The notes beneath the pieces are model-generated. The model had not been told where the DNA came from. It saw only the letters and a program-made list of their open reading frames with translations, and did not search any database. A stretch of DNA of 64,000 nucleotides from Polyangiaceae bacterium. GTDB taxonomy: Bacteria > Myxococcota_A > Polyangia > Polyangiales > Polyangiaceae. The DNA lies in assembly GCA_016929495.1 (NCBI GenBank), contig JAFGIS010000297.1, positions 1 through 64,000 of the forward strand. The letters run 5' to 3'. A program made the translations under genes and the position numbers. Each line of letters begins with the position of its first letter. Position 1 is the stretch's first letter. Positions 51,826 to 62,704 of the stretch are shown here, in pieces.

Positions 51826-53031
51826 ATGCTAGACACTGCCCTCAAAGGAAGCCGAAAGTACTGGGCATTCTTGGCGCTCCTGCTCGGAGTCATCGCGGTT
51901 GGCGTCTTCTGCTGGCTGCGCGAGCACGAACTCGGATCGGGCCCGACGAGTGGCTTGGGGCGAGACATCCCCTGGGGATTGCATGTCGGGCAGCTCACGT
52001 TCTTCGTCGGAGTAGCGGCTTCAGCAGTGATGGTGGTTCTGCCGTACTACCTGCACGACTACAAGGAATTCGCGAGGATCACCGTCATCGGTGAGTTCCT
52101 CGCGGTCGCCGCCGTCGTGGTCAGTATGCTGTCTGTGTTCTCGATCATGGGCCAGCCGGGGCGCGTCTTCTATGTGCTGCTCTTCCCGACGCCCAACTCT
52201 ATCATCTTCTGGGATATGGTCGTGCTGTCGACCTATCTCGGTCTGAACCTGGTGTGTGGCTGGACGGTGCTGAGTGCCGAACGCCAGGGAATAGCAGCAC
52301 CGAAGTGGGTCAAACCGTTCATCTACTGGGCGATCGTGTGGGCGCCGAGCATCCACATGGTAACGGCGTTCTTGTACGCGGGGCTGCCCGGCAAGCACCA
52401 TTGGATGACCGCGTTGACCGCGGTACACTTCCTAGCCACCGCGTTTGCTGCAGGTCCGGCATTGCTGATCGTTCTCGGTGTGTTGATCAAGAAACTGAGC
52501 CGCTTCGACCCGGGGACCCGTGCGCTCCAGAAGTTGGCGGAGATCGCCACATACGCGCTTATCCTCCACATCTTCTTTGTCGGCCTCGAGTTCTTCACGG
52601 CGTTCTACAGCCAGAACCCTGGGCACATGCGCACGCTGGAGTTCCTGTACGTCGGTCTCGACGGAAACCGGCGTCTGGTGCCAGTGATGTGGATCTCTAG
52701 CGCGCTTGCCGTGCTCGGGTTGATTCTGCTTGCGGTGCCCGCCCTGCGACGACACGAGAAGACCCTGGTCACTGGCGCACTGGCGGTGTTCTTCTCCATT
52801 TGGCTGGACAAGGGCCTTGCTTTCGTGGTGGCGGGTTTCGTGCCGGACTCATTCGAGAGAGTGAACGACTACTGGCCGCACTGGAACGAGTTCCTCGTCG
52901 CAGCTGGCGTGTGGGCGGTGGGCGTCTTGGTGCTCACCGTGCTGTACAAGGTGGCCATCACGGTCAAGGAAGAGGCGGTCTTCGACAAGTACGGTCAGTG
53001 TCAACTCAGGGACGCAGAGAAGGTCCAGTGA
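51826..53031 (+). CDS. dsrP: DsrP, NrfD-like quinone-interacting subunit of DsrMKJOP
   Basis: DsrP is an integral membrane protein of the NrfD/PsrC family that exchanges electrons with menaquinone. The 401-residue protein has about ten hydrophobic helices. RDIPWGLHVGQLTFFVGVAA near residue 45 is a family signature. VLLFPTPNSIIFWDMVVLST, APSIHMVTAFLYAGLPGKHH and PVMWISSALAVLGLILLAVP also fit DsrP. GGAGG is placed before the ATG and dsrO ends 12 bases upstream. Unlike the NrfD protein at 2589 it has no cytochrome extension. It is the last gene of the dsrM-dsrP group. Confidence 0.95.
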   Translation: MLDTALKGSRKYWAFLALLLGVIAVGVFCWLREHELGSGPTSGLGRDIPWGLHVGQLTFFVGVAASAVMVVLPYYLHDYKEFARITVIGEFLAVAAVVVSMLSVFSIMGQPGRVFYVLLFPTPNSIIFWDMVVLSTYLGLNLVCGWTVLSAERQGIAAPKWVKPFIYWAIVWAPSIHMVTAFLYAGLPGKHHWMTALTAVHFLATAFAAGPALLIVLGVLIKKLSRFDPGTRALQKLAEIATYALILHIFFVGLEFFTAFYSQNPGHMRTLEFLYVGLDGNRRLVPVMWISSALAVLGLILLAVPALRRHEKTLVTGALAVFFSIWLDKGLAFVVAGFVPDSFERVNDYWPHWNEFLVAAGVWAVGVLVLTVLYKVAITVKEEAVFDKYGQCQLRDAEKVQ

Positions 53032-53571
53032 CCGGGAACGGAATGCGCGACCCGCGACGGCAATCTTGACGCTCGCATGACAACCGGAACGTCCGTCCAG
53101 GTCCGGCGACGCGCCCGGAGCGTTGGGCACAGGCCCGGACAGCAGACCCGGCGGCGGACCGGAACTCCCCGTCAGCGCTTGCTCCGACGAACCGAGCCGC
53201 CACTGCGTCGTCGTCCATCGGAGGTAGGCCGCCGATCGTCCGGCGGGCGCGTGAGCCTACGAGGAAACCTCACGGGCGGACGCGCCGGAAGGTGCACTTT
53301 CTGCCGCGACTTGCATTGGCCATGCGGGCACGTGGCCAGGTGCTCGCCTCGCGCCACCCTACTCGGGGCGGGCCCCCGCGCCCCATCTGGCGAGTTGGGC
53401 GGGTGCGCTGGAAGAATTCGCCCAAAGTGACGGCGCGTCAATGGCGCGAAATGCACGCGCTGGATCGACAAAAAAGGCGAGGACCCGGGTCGCGCAGCCG
53501 TAGACGCGTGGCGCGACATCCCATACTCTAGCGCCTGCAATTGACCTGGTAACAAGCCGTCAGGAGGCAAC
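53032..53571. other. Gene-free stretch between dsrP and citrate synthase
   Basis: This 540-base GC-rich region has no ORF that looks coding. It presumably holds the dsrP terminator and the citrate synthase promoter; AGGAGG is found before the latter gene. Half-sites TTGCAT and GGGCAC near 53311-53330 have the operator spacing but too many mismatches. Confidence 0.4.
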
Positions 53572-54888
53572 ATGCCACTCAAAGACACGCTACTAGGGAA
53601 GATAGGGCCCGCAAGGGAGGAAGTCGGAGCGCTCCTGAAGCAGCACGGGAACAAGCTGCTATCGGATGTCGACGTGAGCCAGGCCTACGGAGGCATGCGT
53701 GGCGTCAAATGCATGGTGTGTGAGACCTCGGAGCTCGACCCTGTGGAAGGGATCCGGTTCCGTGGCTACAGCATCCCCGAGCTGTGTGAGAGGCTGCCGA
53801 AGGCAAAGGGCGGTGAACAGCCTCTCCCCGAGGGCATCTTCTATCTGCTGCTGACGGGGGACCTTCCCACGGAAGCGAACGTGCAGGAGGTGACGGAGGA
53901 GTGGCGGCGACGCTCCGCGATTCCACCGTACGTACTCCAGGGCCTGGATGCGTTGCCCAGGGACCTGCACCCCATGACCCAGTTCTCCATAGGAATACTG
54001 TTGCAGCAACGGGACTCCCTGTTCGTACAGCGCTACCAGGCGGGCATGGGGAAGTACGACTACTGGGATCCCATGTACGAGGACTGCATGAACCTGCTGG
54101 CGCGCCTGCCCGCAATCGCCGCGCATGTCTATCGGCGCTCGTATCACAACAACCAGCAGGTTGCGCCGGATCCCAGGCTCGACTGGGGCGGCAATTTCGC
54201 CCACATGATGGGCGTCGCCAACGATCAATACAAGGAGCTCATGCGCCTGTACCTCGTGCTACACTGCGACCACGAAGGCGGCAACGTCAGTGCGCATACG
54301 ACTCACCTGGTAGGGTCGGCCTTGTCCGACTGCTTCTATTCGCTGTCAGCGGGGATGGACGGATTGGCGGGCCCCCTGCACGGTCTGGCCAATCAGGAAG
54401 TGCTTCGCTGGCTCACGCAGATGCGAGAGAAGTTGGGCGGCGGCCTACCGACCAAGGAGCAGTTGACTCAATTCTGCAATGACACGCTCGCATCCGGCCA
54501 GGTGATTCCGGGCTACGGCCACGCCGTGCTGCGGAAAACCGACCCGCGCTACACAGCGCAGCGAGAATTCTGTCTGAAGTACCTTCCGGACGACGAGCTG
54601 TTCAAGATTGTCAGTACGCTGTACGAGGTCGTGCCGCCCACGCTCGAAAAGCATGGCAAGGCCAAGAATCCCTGGCCGAATGTGGACGCACATTCGGGTG
54701 TGATCCAGGTGTACTACGGCGTGACCGAATACGACTTCTACACTGTGCTGTTTGGAGTGTCGCGCGCGATGGGCGTCTTGGCGAGTCTGATCTGGGACAG
54801 AGCGCTCGGGTTGCCGCTGGAACGACCCAAGTCCTTGACCACCGCGCGCATCAAGTCGCTGGTACCGAATCTTAGCCCGCGTACCTGA
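53572..54888 (+). CDS. gltA: Citrate synthase, eukaryotic-like (Si) type
   Basis: This enzyme condenses acetyl-CoA and oxaloacetate to citrate, the entry step of the TCA cycle. The 438-residue protein resembles mitochondrial-type citrate synthase rather than the short E. coli type. RFRGYSIPELCERLPKAKGG near residue 62, DHEGGNVSAHTTHLVGSAL near 233, the GPLHGLANQEVL segment near 266 and PGYGHAVLRKTDPRY near 312 are family landmarks, with catalytic histidines in AHTTH, GPLHG and GYGHAV. AGGAGG is 5 bases before the ATG. It stands alone on the plus strand but faces the kor and suc genes, so the window holds three consecutive TCA-related functions. Confidence 0.95.
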   Translation: MPLKDTLLGKIGPAREEVGALLKQHGNKLLSDVDVSQAYGGMRGVKCMVCETSELDPVEGIRFRGYSIPELCERLPKAKGGEQPLPEGIFYLLLTGDLPTEANVQEVTEEWRRRSAIPPYVLQGLDALPRDLHPMTQFSIGILLQQRDSLFVQRYQAGMGKYDYWDPMYEDCMNLLARLPAIAAHVYRRSYHNNQQVAPDPRLDWGGNFAHMMGVANDQYKELMRLYLVLHCDHEGGNVSAHTTHLVGSALSDCFYSLSAGMDGLAGPLHGLANQEVLRWLTQMREKLGGGLPTKEQLTQFCNDTLASGQVIPGYGHAVLRKTDPRYTAQREFCLKYLPDDELFKIVSTLYEVVPPTLEKHGKAKNPWPNVDAHSGVIQVYYGVTEYDFYTVLFGVSRAMGVLASLIWDRALGLPLERPKSLTTARIKSLVPNLSPRT

Positions 54889-55394
54889 CCAGAGACTCCC
54901 GAAGCATTGCGCCAGCGACGCTGCGGTGTGCTGCGCCGCGCTGCAGCGCCGCCGGCGAATGTAGCTTGTTGCCATGTGACGGCTCTCATGCCCAAGCATC
55001 GCCCAACCAAGAACGAATGAGCCGCAAGACTGAGCAGAGTCACACCCAAGGCGCCTTGCTAACGACTACCGAGGCCCGGGCGCCGACTCTGCTTGGTCGC
55101 AGACCGACACTCGAGCACTTGGCACAAGCGCCCATGCCGACCCAGTGGCGATGCTCGAGACGCACGTGTTGCCCTGGGAGGGCTCAGACGTGGCGATGGG
55201 CCGTCCGCAATGCCAGCGCCGTTCCAACCAGAGTCCAGCCCGAGTGTCTCACGGGCGAAGTGCTCGGGTATCTCGACTTCATAGGGCGTCGCATGCACCC
55301 ACGACTTGCCCACGCTGCAACCCTCCGGCACTGCTCGACGTCTGGCGGGATAGACGGCTCCGAGGTCCGAGGCTGCGACCCGCAGCAGCCGGCT
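54889..55394. other. Gene-free stretch between convergent gltA and korC
   Basis: This is about 500 bases between two gene ends. I find no coding frame or clear T-run terminator; a GC-rich inverted sequence near 54918-54960 could form a hairpin. Confidence 0.4.
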
Positions 55395-55949
55395 TCAGGC
55401 CTTGTGCCGGCGCTCCAGTCCGTACTCGTATCCCCTGGCCAGCGCGCGCAGATTGAGGTCTTCGGTCCCCTTTGGCACGGAATTCGCGACGGCCTTCTGC
55501 ATGGCATCAGCGCTGAATAGCTCGGTGACTCCGTTCACGAAGCCCACCATGATGATGTTGAGCACCAGGCGGCGCCCGAGCTCCTCGGCGAACCGAGTCG
55601 CGGGGATCCCGGAAGCGGCCGCGCCTTCGGGTAGCTTGGCGGACACATCGACCAGCTCGCTTTCGTACAGCACCATGCCACCGGGCTTGAGTCGAGGCAC
55701 GAATTGGTTGAAGGCATCCTGGGACAGGAGTACGAGGATGTCAGGGGCCTTGATGTACGGGTATCCAATCACTTCATCGGACACCATGACCTGCGCGCTG
55801 CACGCGCTGCCACGGGCTTCCGGACCAAACGCCTGAATCAGCGTCGCATGCTTGCCGCTGTAGATGGCAGCGGCCTTGCCGATGATGGCCCCACACAGGA
55901 TGATACCCTGGCCCCCAAGGCCGCCAATGCGTATTTCCGTCCTAGCCAT
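55395..55949 (-). CDS. korC: 2-oxoacid:ferredoxin oxidoreductase gamma subunit (2-oxoglutarate type)
   Basis: This 184-residue gamma subunit of a CoA-acylating 2-oxoacid:ferredoxin oxidoreductase opens TEIRIGGLGGQGIILCGAII, the family signature. FGPEARGSACSAQVMVSDE follows near residue 44. It helps form succinyl-CoA from 2-oxoglutarate with reduction of ferredoxin. Its start at 55949 overlaps korB by 8 bases; an ATG at 55961 is an alternative. Gene order korA-korB-korC on the minus strand plus sucD-sucC upstream makes the 2-oxoglutarate specificity likely over pyruvate. Confidence 0.9.
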   Translation of the reverse strand: MARTEIRIGGLGGQGIILCGAIIGKAAAIYSGKHATLIQAFGPEARGSACSAQVMVSDEVIGYPYIKAPDILVLLSQDAFNQFVPRLKPGGMVLYESELVDVSAKLPEGAAASGIPATRFAEELGRRLVLNIIMVGFVNGVTELFSADAMQKAVANSVPKGTEDLNLRALARGYEYGLERRHKA

Positions 55950-56832
55950 GATTGACTCCATAGGGCCGGAACTTGTCGCCCAGAACCTTTGCGTGAAGTT
56001 CATTCCTCGCTTCGAGCCACGTCGGGCGTTCCCGGTCCACGAATTTCCCGACGACGACCGGCCCCCGCAAAGACAGCCCCAAGTCCTTCGTGTCGGCGCC
56101 GTGCTTGATGACGCTCTTCTCTTTGTAGTACTTGACCTCGTCGACGCCGTCGCCAAGGCGGTTGCGGCGCAAGAAGAGCGTCGGACACGGGGAAAGCGCC
56201 TCGATGAACACGAAGCCCTTGCGCTGTAGGCCGTCACGCATGGCCTTGGCCAACTGCCGCACATGGTAGACGGTCCAGCGCGCCACGTAGGTGGCGCCGC
56301 AGGCATCGGCAAGGAATGGGAGGTTGAACGACGGTTCGAAGTTCCCGTACGGCATGGTGGTCTGCGTGGCACCGCCCGGCGTAGTGGGGGCGACCTGGCC
56401 GCCGGTCATCCCATAGGTGTAGTTGTTCACACAGATCACCATCAGGTCCATGTTTCGACGTGCGGCGTGGACCAGATGATTTCCGCCGATGGCGGTCAGG
56501 TCTCCATCCCCCGAGTACACAACGACCTTGAGCTTCGGGTTGCCAAGTTTGAGACCGGTGGCAAACGGGATGGCCCGACCGTGTGTGGTGTGGAACGAGT
56601 CCACGTTCAGGTAGCCCGCCACCCGACCCGTGCAGCCAATGCCCGAGACGATGGCGAGCTGGTCGAGGTCCGTCTTGGCCTCGATCAGGGCGCGTGTGAA
56701 GCAATTGACCGTGGTGCCGATGCCGCACCCCGGACACCATATGTGCGGAATCCGCTCCCGCCGCAAGAAGCGCATGACCGGATTCTCGGTGTCGAAATCG
56801 CGCGATGAATCTTGGGGAAAAGCCGTGCTCAT
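55942..56832 (-). CDS. korB: 2-oxoacid:ferredoxin oxidoreductase beta subunit (2-oxoglutarate type)
   Basis: This beta subunit carries thiamine diphosphate. The 296-residue protein has HIWCPGCGIGTTVNCF near residue 30, SGIGCTGRVAGYLNVDSFHT near 64, and the TPP/Mg motif VVYSGDGDLTAIGGNHLVHA near 104 followed by NNYTYGMTGGQVAPTT. These match KorB-type proteins. Its start overlaps korA by 4 bases and its stop overlaps korC, so the three are co-translated. In complete-oxidising sulfate reducers it runs in the oxidative direction, and in autotrophs in the reductive one. Confidence 0.93.
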   Translation of the reverse strand: MSTAFPQDSSRDFDTENPVMRFLRRERIPHIWCPGCGIGTTVNCFTRALIEAKTDLDQLAIVSGIGCTGRVAGYLNVDSFHTTHGRAIPFATGLKLGNPKLKVVVYSGDGDLTAIGGNHLVHAARRNMDLMVICVNNYTYGMTGGQVAPTTPGGATQTTMPYGNFEPSFNLPFLADACGATYVARWTVYHVRQLAKAMRDGLQRKGFVFIEALSPCPTLFLRRNRLGDGVDEVKYYKEKSVIKHGADTKDLGLSLRGPVVVGKFVDRERPTWLEARNELHAKVLGDKFRPYGVNHG

Positions 56833-58364
56833 GATGCCACCTCAGCCAGCTTGTTTCCCTCGAGCGCACGGGCAACGTCAACGATGCTGGCAAGTATCAC
56901 CTCAGGCTCGTGCACCGTGCCGCCCGCATGTGGGACCGACACGACCGCGGCGCGACCCGCCACCGCCCGCTCGACCTCCAGGACCATCTGACCCAAGTTG
57001 AGCTCGGGAACCACGAACGCCCGTACCGTTCCGACCAGCTCGCGAATGCGTTTGGCCGGGAAGGGCCAGGTGATCACCAGGCGAAGGTGGCCGACCTTGA
57101 GCCCCTTTTCCCGAGCTGCCGCGACCGACGAGATGGCGACACGGGACGTGATCCCGTACGACACGACCACGATGTCAGCGCCGAGCACTCCATCCTCACG
57201 CACATCTACGATCTTGTCCTTGTTGCGTCGGATCTTGTCGGCCAGGCGCTTGACGAGCCGATCCTGCGCTTCCGGGTTCATCGCCGGATAGCCGCGCTCG
57301 TCGTGTGTCAGCCCAGTGACGTGGATCCGATGACCCTCTCCAGCCTTGACCATTTCTGGGACCAAGTCGTCTTCGGTCGTGGCAAAGGGGAGGTACTCGC
57401 CCGGCTTCTTCTGGGTCCACTTTCGGTCGAGCACCCGCAGCTCGGAGGCCTCGGGGATGACCACGCGCTCGGTCATGTGCCCAACCACTTCGTCCATCAT
57501 GAACATGACCGGGCAGCGATACTCCTCGGCCAGGTTGAATGCCTTGATCATCAGGTCGAAGCATTCCTGAGGCGAGTTCGGACTGAGCGCGATGATTTCG
57601 TAGTCACCGTGGCTGCCCCACTTCGCCTGCATCATGTCCGCTTGCCCAGGAAGCGTGGGCAGCCCGGTCGACGGGCCGCCGCGCTGTACGTCGACCCACA
57701 CGCTCGGCGTTTCCGTGATTGCGGCGAGGCCAATGTGTTCCATCATCAGCGACAGCCCCGGTCCGCTCGTCACGCTCAGAACCTTGGCGCCGCCCCAAGC
57801 CGCACCCTGAATGGCGATGCTGGACGCGAGCTCATCCTCCATCTGGATGAACATGCCGCCGACGCGGGGCGCTCGCGCGGCGAACCGTTCGACGACTTCC
57901 GTGGAAGGCGTTATCGGATAGCCCGCGGCGAATCGACACCCGGCCGCGAGCGCGCCCTCGCAGGCCGCGTGATCGCCATCCAGGAAATGAGTTCCCGTCA
58001 GCACCCCGGCAGGATCCGCCGGCCGATATTGCTGTACCGACGGCACCGAGACGGCCGCGCCCGCCGGGACCTCCGCACCGCGTGCTGCTGCGGGAGCCCC
58101 GCCGGCTGATCGCCGCTCATCGAGCTTCTTCCATCGCTCGCCGTAGATGGCGAAATCGGGACAGAACAGCCCGCACATGTCGCACCCGTTGCAGTCGGCA
58201 GGCCTGACCAACACGGGGTAGTGATATCCTTTTGCATTGAAGTCCTTGGAGAACTCCAGGCAGTCGGTTGGGCAGAAGTCGATGCAGAACGAGCAACCCT
58301 TGCAAATCTCGGCACGGACGAAGATAGTCCCTTTGCCTTCGCGTGCTGTGTCCTCGTCGGTCAT
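56829..58364 (-). CDS. korA: 2-oxoacid:ferredoxin oxidoreductase alpha subunit with fused N-terminal ferredoxin (KorD-KorA)
   Basis: This 511-residue protein joins a two-cluster ferredoxin (about 1-75; CKGCSFCIDFCPTDC and CNGCDMCGLFCPD), normally a separate delta subunit, to the alpha subunit. The alpha part has HFLDGDHAACEGALAAGCRF, AGYPITPSTEVVERF near 140, FIQMEDELASSIAIQGAAWG near 165, and KVLSVTSGPGLSLMMEHIGL near 190. A proline/alanine-rich linker (SAGGAPAAARGAEVPAGAAV) connects the parts. The ATG at 58364 gives a normal ferredoxin start; the frame opens a little earlier. No separate korD is present, so the fusion supplies the delta function. Confidence 0.93.
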   Translation of the reverse strand: MTDEDTAREGKGTIFVRAEICKGCSFCIDFCPTDCLEFSKDFNAKGYHYPVLVRPADCNGCDMCGLFCPDFAIYGERWKKLDERRSAGGAPAAARGAEVPAGAAVSVPSVQQYRPADPAGVLTGTHFLDGDHAACEGALAAGCRFAAGYPITPSTEVVERFAARAPRVGGMFIQMEDELASSIAIQGAAWGGAKVLSVTSGPGLSLMMEHIGLAAITETPSVWVDVQRGGPSTGLPTLPGQADMMQAKWGSHGDYEIIALSPNSPQECFDLMIKAFNLAEEYRCPVMFMMDEVVGHMTERVVIPEASELRVLDRKWTQKKPGEYLPFATTEDDLVPEMVKAGEGHRIHVTGLTHDERGYPAMNPEAQDRLVKRLADKIRRNKDKIVDVREDGVLGADIVVVSYGITSRVAISSVAAAREKGLKVGHLRLVITWPFPAKRIRELVGTVRAFVVPELNLGQMVLEVERAVAGRAAVVSVPHAGGTVHEPEVILASIVDVARALEGNKLAEVAS

Positions 58365-58450
58365 TCGCGTGTCCTTGTTTCTCGACGAAATGTACCCTCT
58401 TGCGGGCAGCAATCCAGAGCCACGTGATCGCGGAGAAGTGTACCCGGCAG

Positions 58451-59323
<873 letters not shown>

Positions 59324-59326
59324 GGC

Positions 59327-60511
<1,185 letters not shown>

Positions 60512-61801
60512 AGCGAGCTATCCATTGCCTCCCGTCCGCTACTGCAGCCAACCCCTGCGCAGGTACGCGCCGCTGCGCCCAGGTGGACCGCAGGTCTACT
60601 GTCAAGAGCCCGAACTGACCTTCGGCGTCCTGGGACGAAGCTCATGTCCTGTCTCCGCGATTCACGGCAGAATTCAGCGGCGTCGAACGGGGCGAAGCCC
60701 TCGGTCCGAGCCAGCAAACGGATTGCTTGTTCTGTGCCCTGTCCTGGAGACAGGGCACTAGCGCGAAAGGGGACCGAGCGCGAAGTGCAGGCTGCGACGG
60801 GACCTGCCGGCCCGTCGCGAGTGCAGCACCACCGACGTCCGCTCGAACACTCGCCGCGTGCGCATGTCTGCGTATCACACCGCGCGGGAAGACCCTGCGG
60901 GCGAGGCGAATCATGCTGCGTCCAGGTAGGCGAACAGGCGCAAACGGAAACGGTCACAGGTTGGCGACGATTCGATCGGCGGACTCTGAACACACCTCAA
61001 GAACACCGGACGGCCCCGTACGGATGGGCTCGCCATCCGCGGGAACCACGGGCTTCGGTGTCGTCATGACGCTATGCAATACCACAGAATGCGGCGCTGA
61101 GTCGACCACGCTGACGCACGCCGAGGGCGTTTTTTCGGCGACGCGGCTGTGCGATGTCGGCCCCGAAGCGAACGTTCGGCGCGGACCGATCCCCGCCGCC
61201 GATGGGATTCAGCGTCTGCGCCATCAACCCGAAGAGTGACCTGGCGGCCCCCTCGACCCGTGACGCCCATTGCAACGGCTTGCGCACGACCTGCCGAACG
61301 CGCCGGCCCGATGCGCCGAGCGGCCAGCAACCAGCGAGCCGCACAAACGCAGCCTGCCGCCAACGCACGGTGTTCCGTACCTGCCGGCACGTCGCGGCCA
61401 CGCTCTGCCGCAACAGTCGGGCCCTGCGGGAGGCTGCTCCGACTCGTCCGACGTGCCGGTTGGGGACGAGGCTCGGCGACCTGCGCTGCCGGGCCCCCGA
61501 ACGCCGCTGGGGCTCCGACGGACGGCCGCGCGTGGCCGTGTACCCCCATTTGCCGCTGGGGCGAAGGGAATCGAACGGGAGGGCGGAGAGCTTGCTGGTC
61601 AGTGCGCCGTCCGTGACAGCACGACCGCCGAACCGGCCTGTTCGAGGGCATCGCGCGACGTGCCGACCTACGCGCGCATGTCCATGACTGTTTCCGCATT
61701 GTGGCACCACCCCACTGTGGTATGGGAGCGCGCGCGTGGGTGTCGTTCCCGAGCAGCAGCCCGCTGGCGCGACCCACCCGATACTCGCGAGCCAGGTCGC
61801 A
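60512..61801. other. Long divergent region between sucC and nfnA
   Basis: This is almost 1.3 kb without a convincing gene. It holds a family 1 repeat (60641-60761). The remaining ORFs on both strands have arginine/proline-rich, domain-free translations. No tRNA, rRNA or operator of the GTGCAT type is seen. It may contain gene debris or untranslated leader sequences. Confidence 0.5.
60641..60761. repeat. CTAG-type intergenic repeat, family 1, copy 3
   Basis: This 121-bp copy runs from CTCATGTCCTGTCTCC to GGAGACAGGGCACTAG. It shares the core GTCGAACGGGGCGAAGCC with copies at 880 and 20049 but lacks about 20 internal bases compared with copy 1. The right end is the best-preserved terminal repeat. 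It is not adjacent to a stop codon, unlike the other two copies. Confidence 0.7.
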
Positions 61802-62686
61802 ATGTTCAAAGTCGTCGAAAGTCGATTCCTAGCCCCAGACATCAAGCGCTTCGTCATTCAAGCGCCGCGTATCGCACGCAAGCGTCAGGCCGGCCAGTTC
61901 GTTATCCTGCGCGTGAACGATACCGGGGAGCGCATTCCCATCACCATCGCAGATGGAGATGCCGACGCAGGTACCATTACCCTCATCGTTCAAGGCATCG
62001 GGAAGACTACCAAGCTCATGAACACGCTGGAGGCCGGCGATGTACTGGCGAACGTGGTGGGCCCCCTGGGCAAGCCATCCCACATCGAGCGTTTTGGCAC
62101 CGTGGTGGTGACCGGTGGAGGCGTGGGCACCGCTATCGCGTATCCGACGGCCGTTGCCCTGAAGCAGGCGGGCAACCGCGTCCTATCCATCGTCGGCGCC
62201 CGTACGAAAGAGCTTCTGATCTTGCTCGATGAGATGCGCTCGACCAGCGACGAGCTGTTCGTGATGACGGACGACGGCAGCACGGGGGAGAAGGGGTTCG
62301 TCACCGCCAAGCTTCAAGAACTGATCGAGCGCGAGAAGGTCGACCATGTCCTGGCCATTGGCCCCGTGCCGATGATGCGCGCCGTGGCGGCCGTGACTCG
62401 TTCCCGGGCAATCGAGACGATTGTCAGTCTGAACTCGATCATGGTGGACGGAACCGGCATGTGCGGCGGGTGTCGCGTGGCGGTGAACGGCAAGACCCAG
62501 TTCGCGTGCGTCGACGGGCCGGAGTTCGACGCGCACCAAGTCGATTTCGAGGCGCTCGCTCACAGGAACGCGATGTATCTCGCTCAGGAGAAGGAATCCA
62601 ACCTCCGCTTCGAACAGCGGCAACGTCACGACGACGGATCGCCGTGCCGCTTGGACCAGCTTGCACAGGGCGTCGAGCACGACTGA
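61802..62686 (+). CDS. nfnA: NADH-dependent ferredoxin:NADP+ oxidoreductase small subunit (NfnA/SudB type)
   Basis: This 294-residue FAD/NAD(P)-binding protein of the ferredoxin-NADP reductase family carries a [2Fe-2S] site. The flavin domain has AGQFVILRVNDTGERIPITI near residue 35, the nucleotide site is VVVTGGGVGTAIAYPTAVAL near 102, and the C-terminal cluster motif is GTGMCGGCRVAV near 218 with a later cysteine at QFACVDGPEF. It forms the small subunit of the bifurcating transhydrogenase NfnAB. The start at 61802 is chosen by family length. The next gene encodes the large subunit. A sulfide dehydrogenase (SudB) annotation is the alternative name for the same family. Confidence 0.9.
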   Translation: MFKVVESRFLAPDIKRFVIQAPRIARKRQAGQFVILRVNDTGERIPITIADGDADAGTITLIVQGIGKTTKLMNTLEAGDVLANVVGPLGKPSHIERFGTVVVTGGGVGTAIAYPTAVALKQAGNRVLSIVGARTKELLILLDEMRSTSDELFVMTDDGSTGEKGFVTAKLQELIEREKVDHVLAIGPVPMMRAVAAVTRSRAIETIVSLNSIMVDGTGMCGGCRVAVNGKTQFACVDGPEFDAHQVDFEALAHRNAMYLAQEKESNLRFEQRQRHDDGSPCRLDQLAQGVEHD

Positions 62687-62704
62687 ACCGGGACATTCGA
62701 CACC

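Noticed and set aside
53311-53330. Possible GTGCAT-type operator upstream of citrate synthase
   Set aside because: TTGCAT and GGGCAC have the right spacing but several mismatches and no symmetry beyond TGC/GCA.
61560-61590. tRNA T-arm-like sequence (GTTCGATTCCC on the minus strand)
   Set aside because: The flanking bases do not form the T-stem, and no acceptor stem, D-arm or anticodon arm can be drawn.
61064-61857. Open frames of 155-261 residues on both strands between the family 1 repeat and nfnA
   Set aside because: Their translations are arginine/proline-rich without motifs, overlap each other, and lack ribosome sites.
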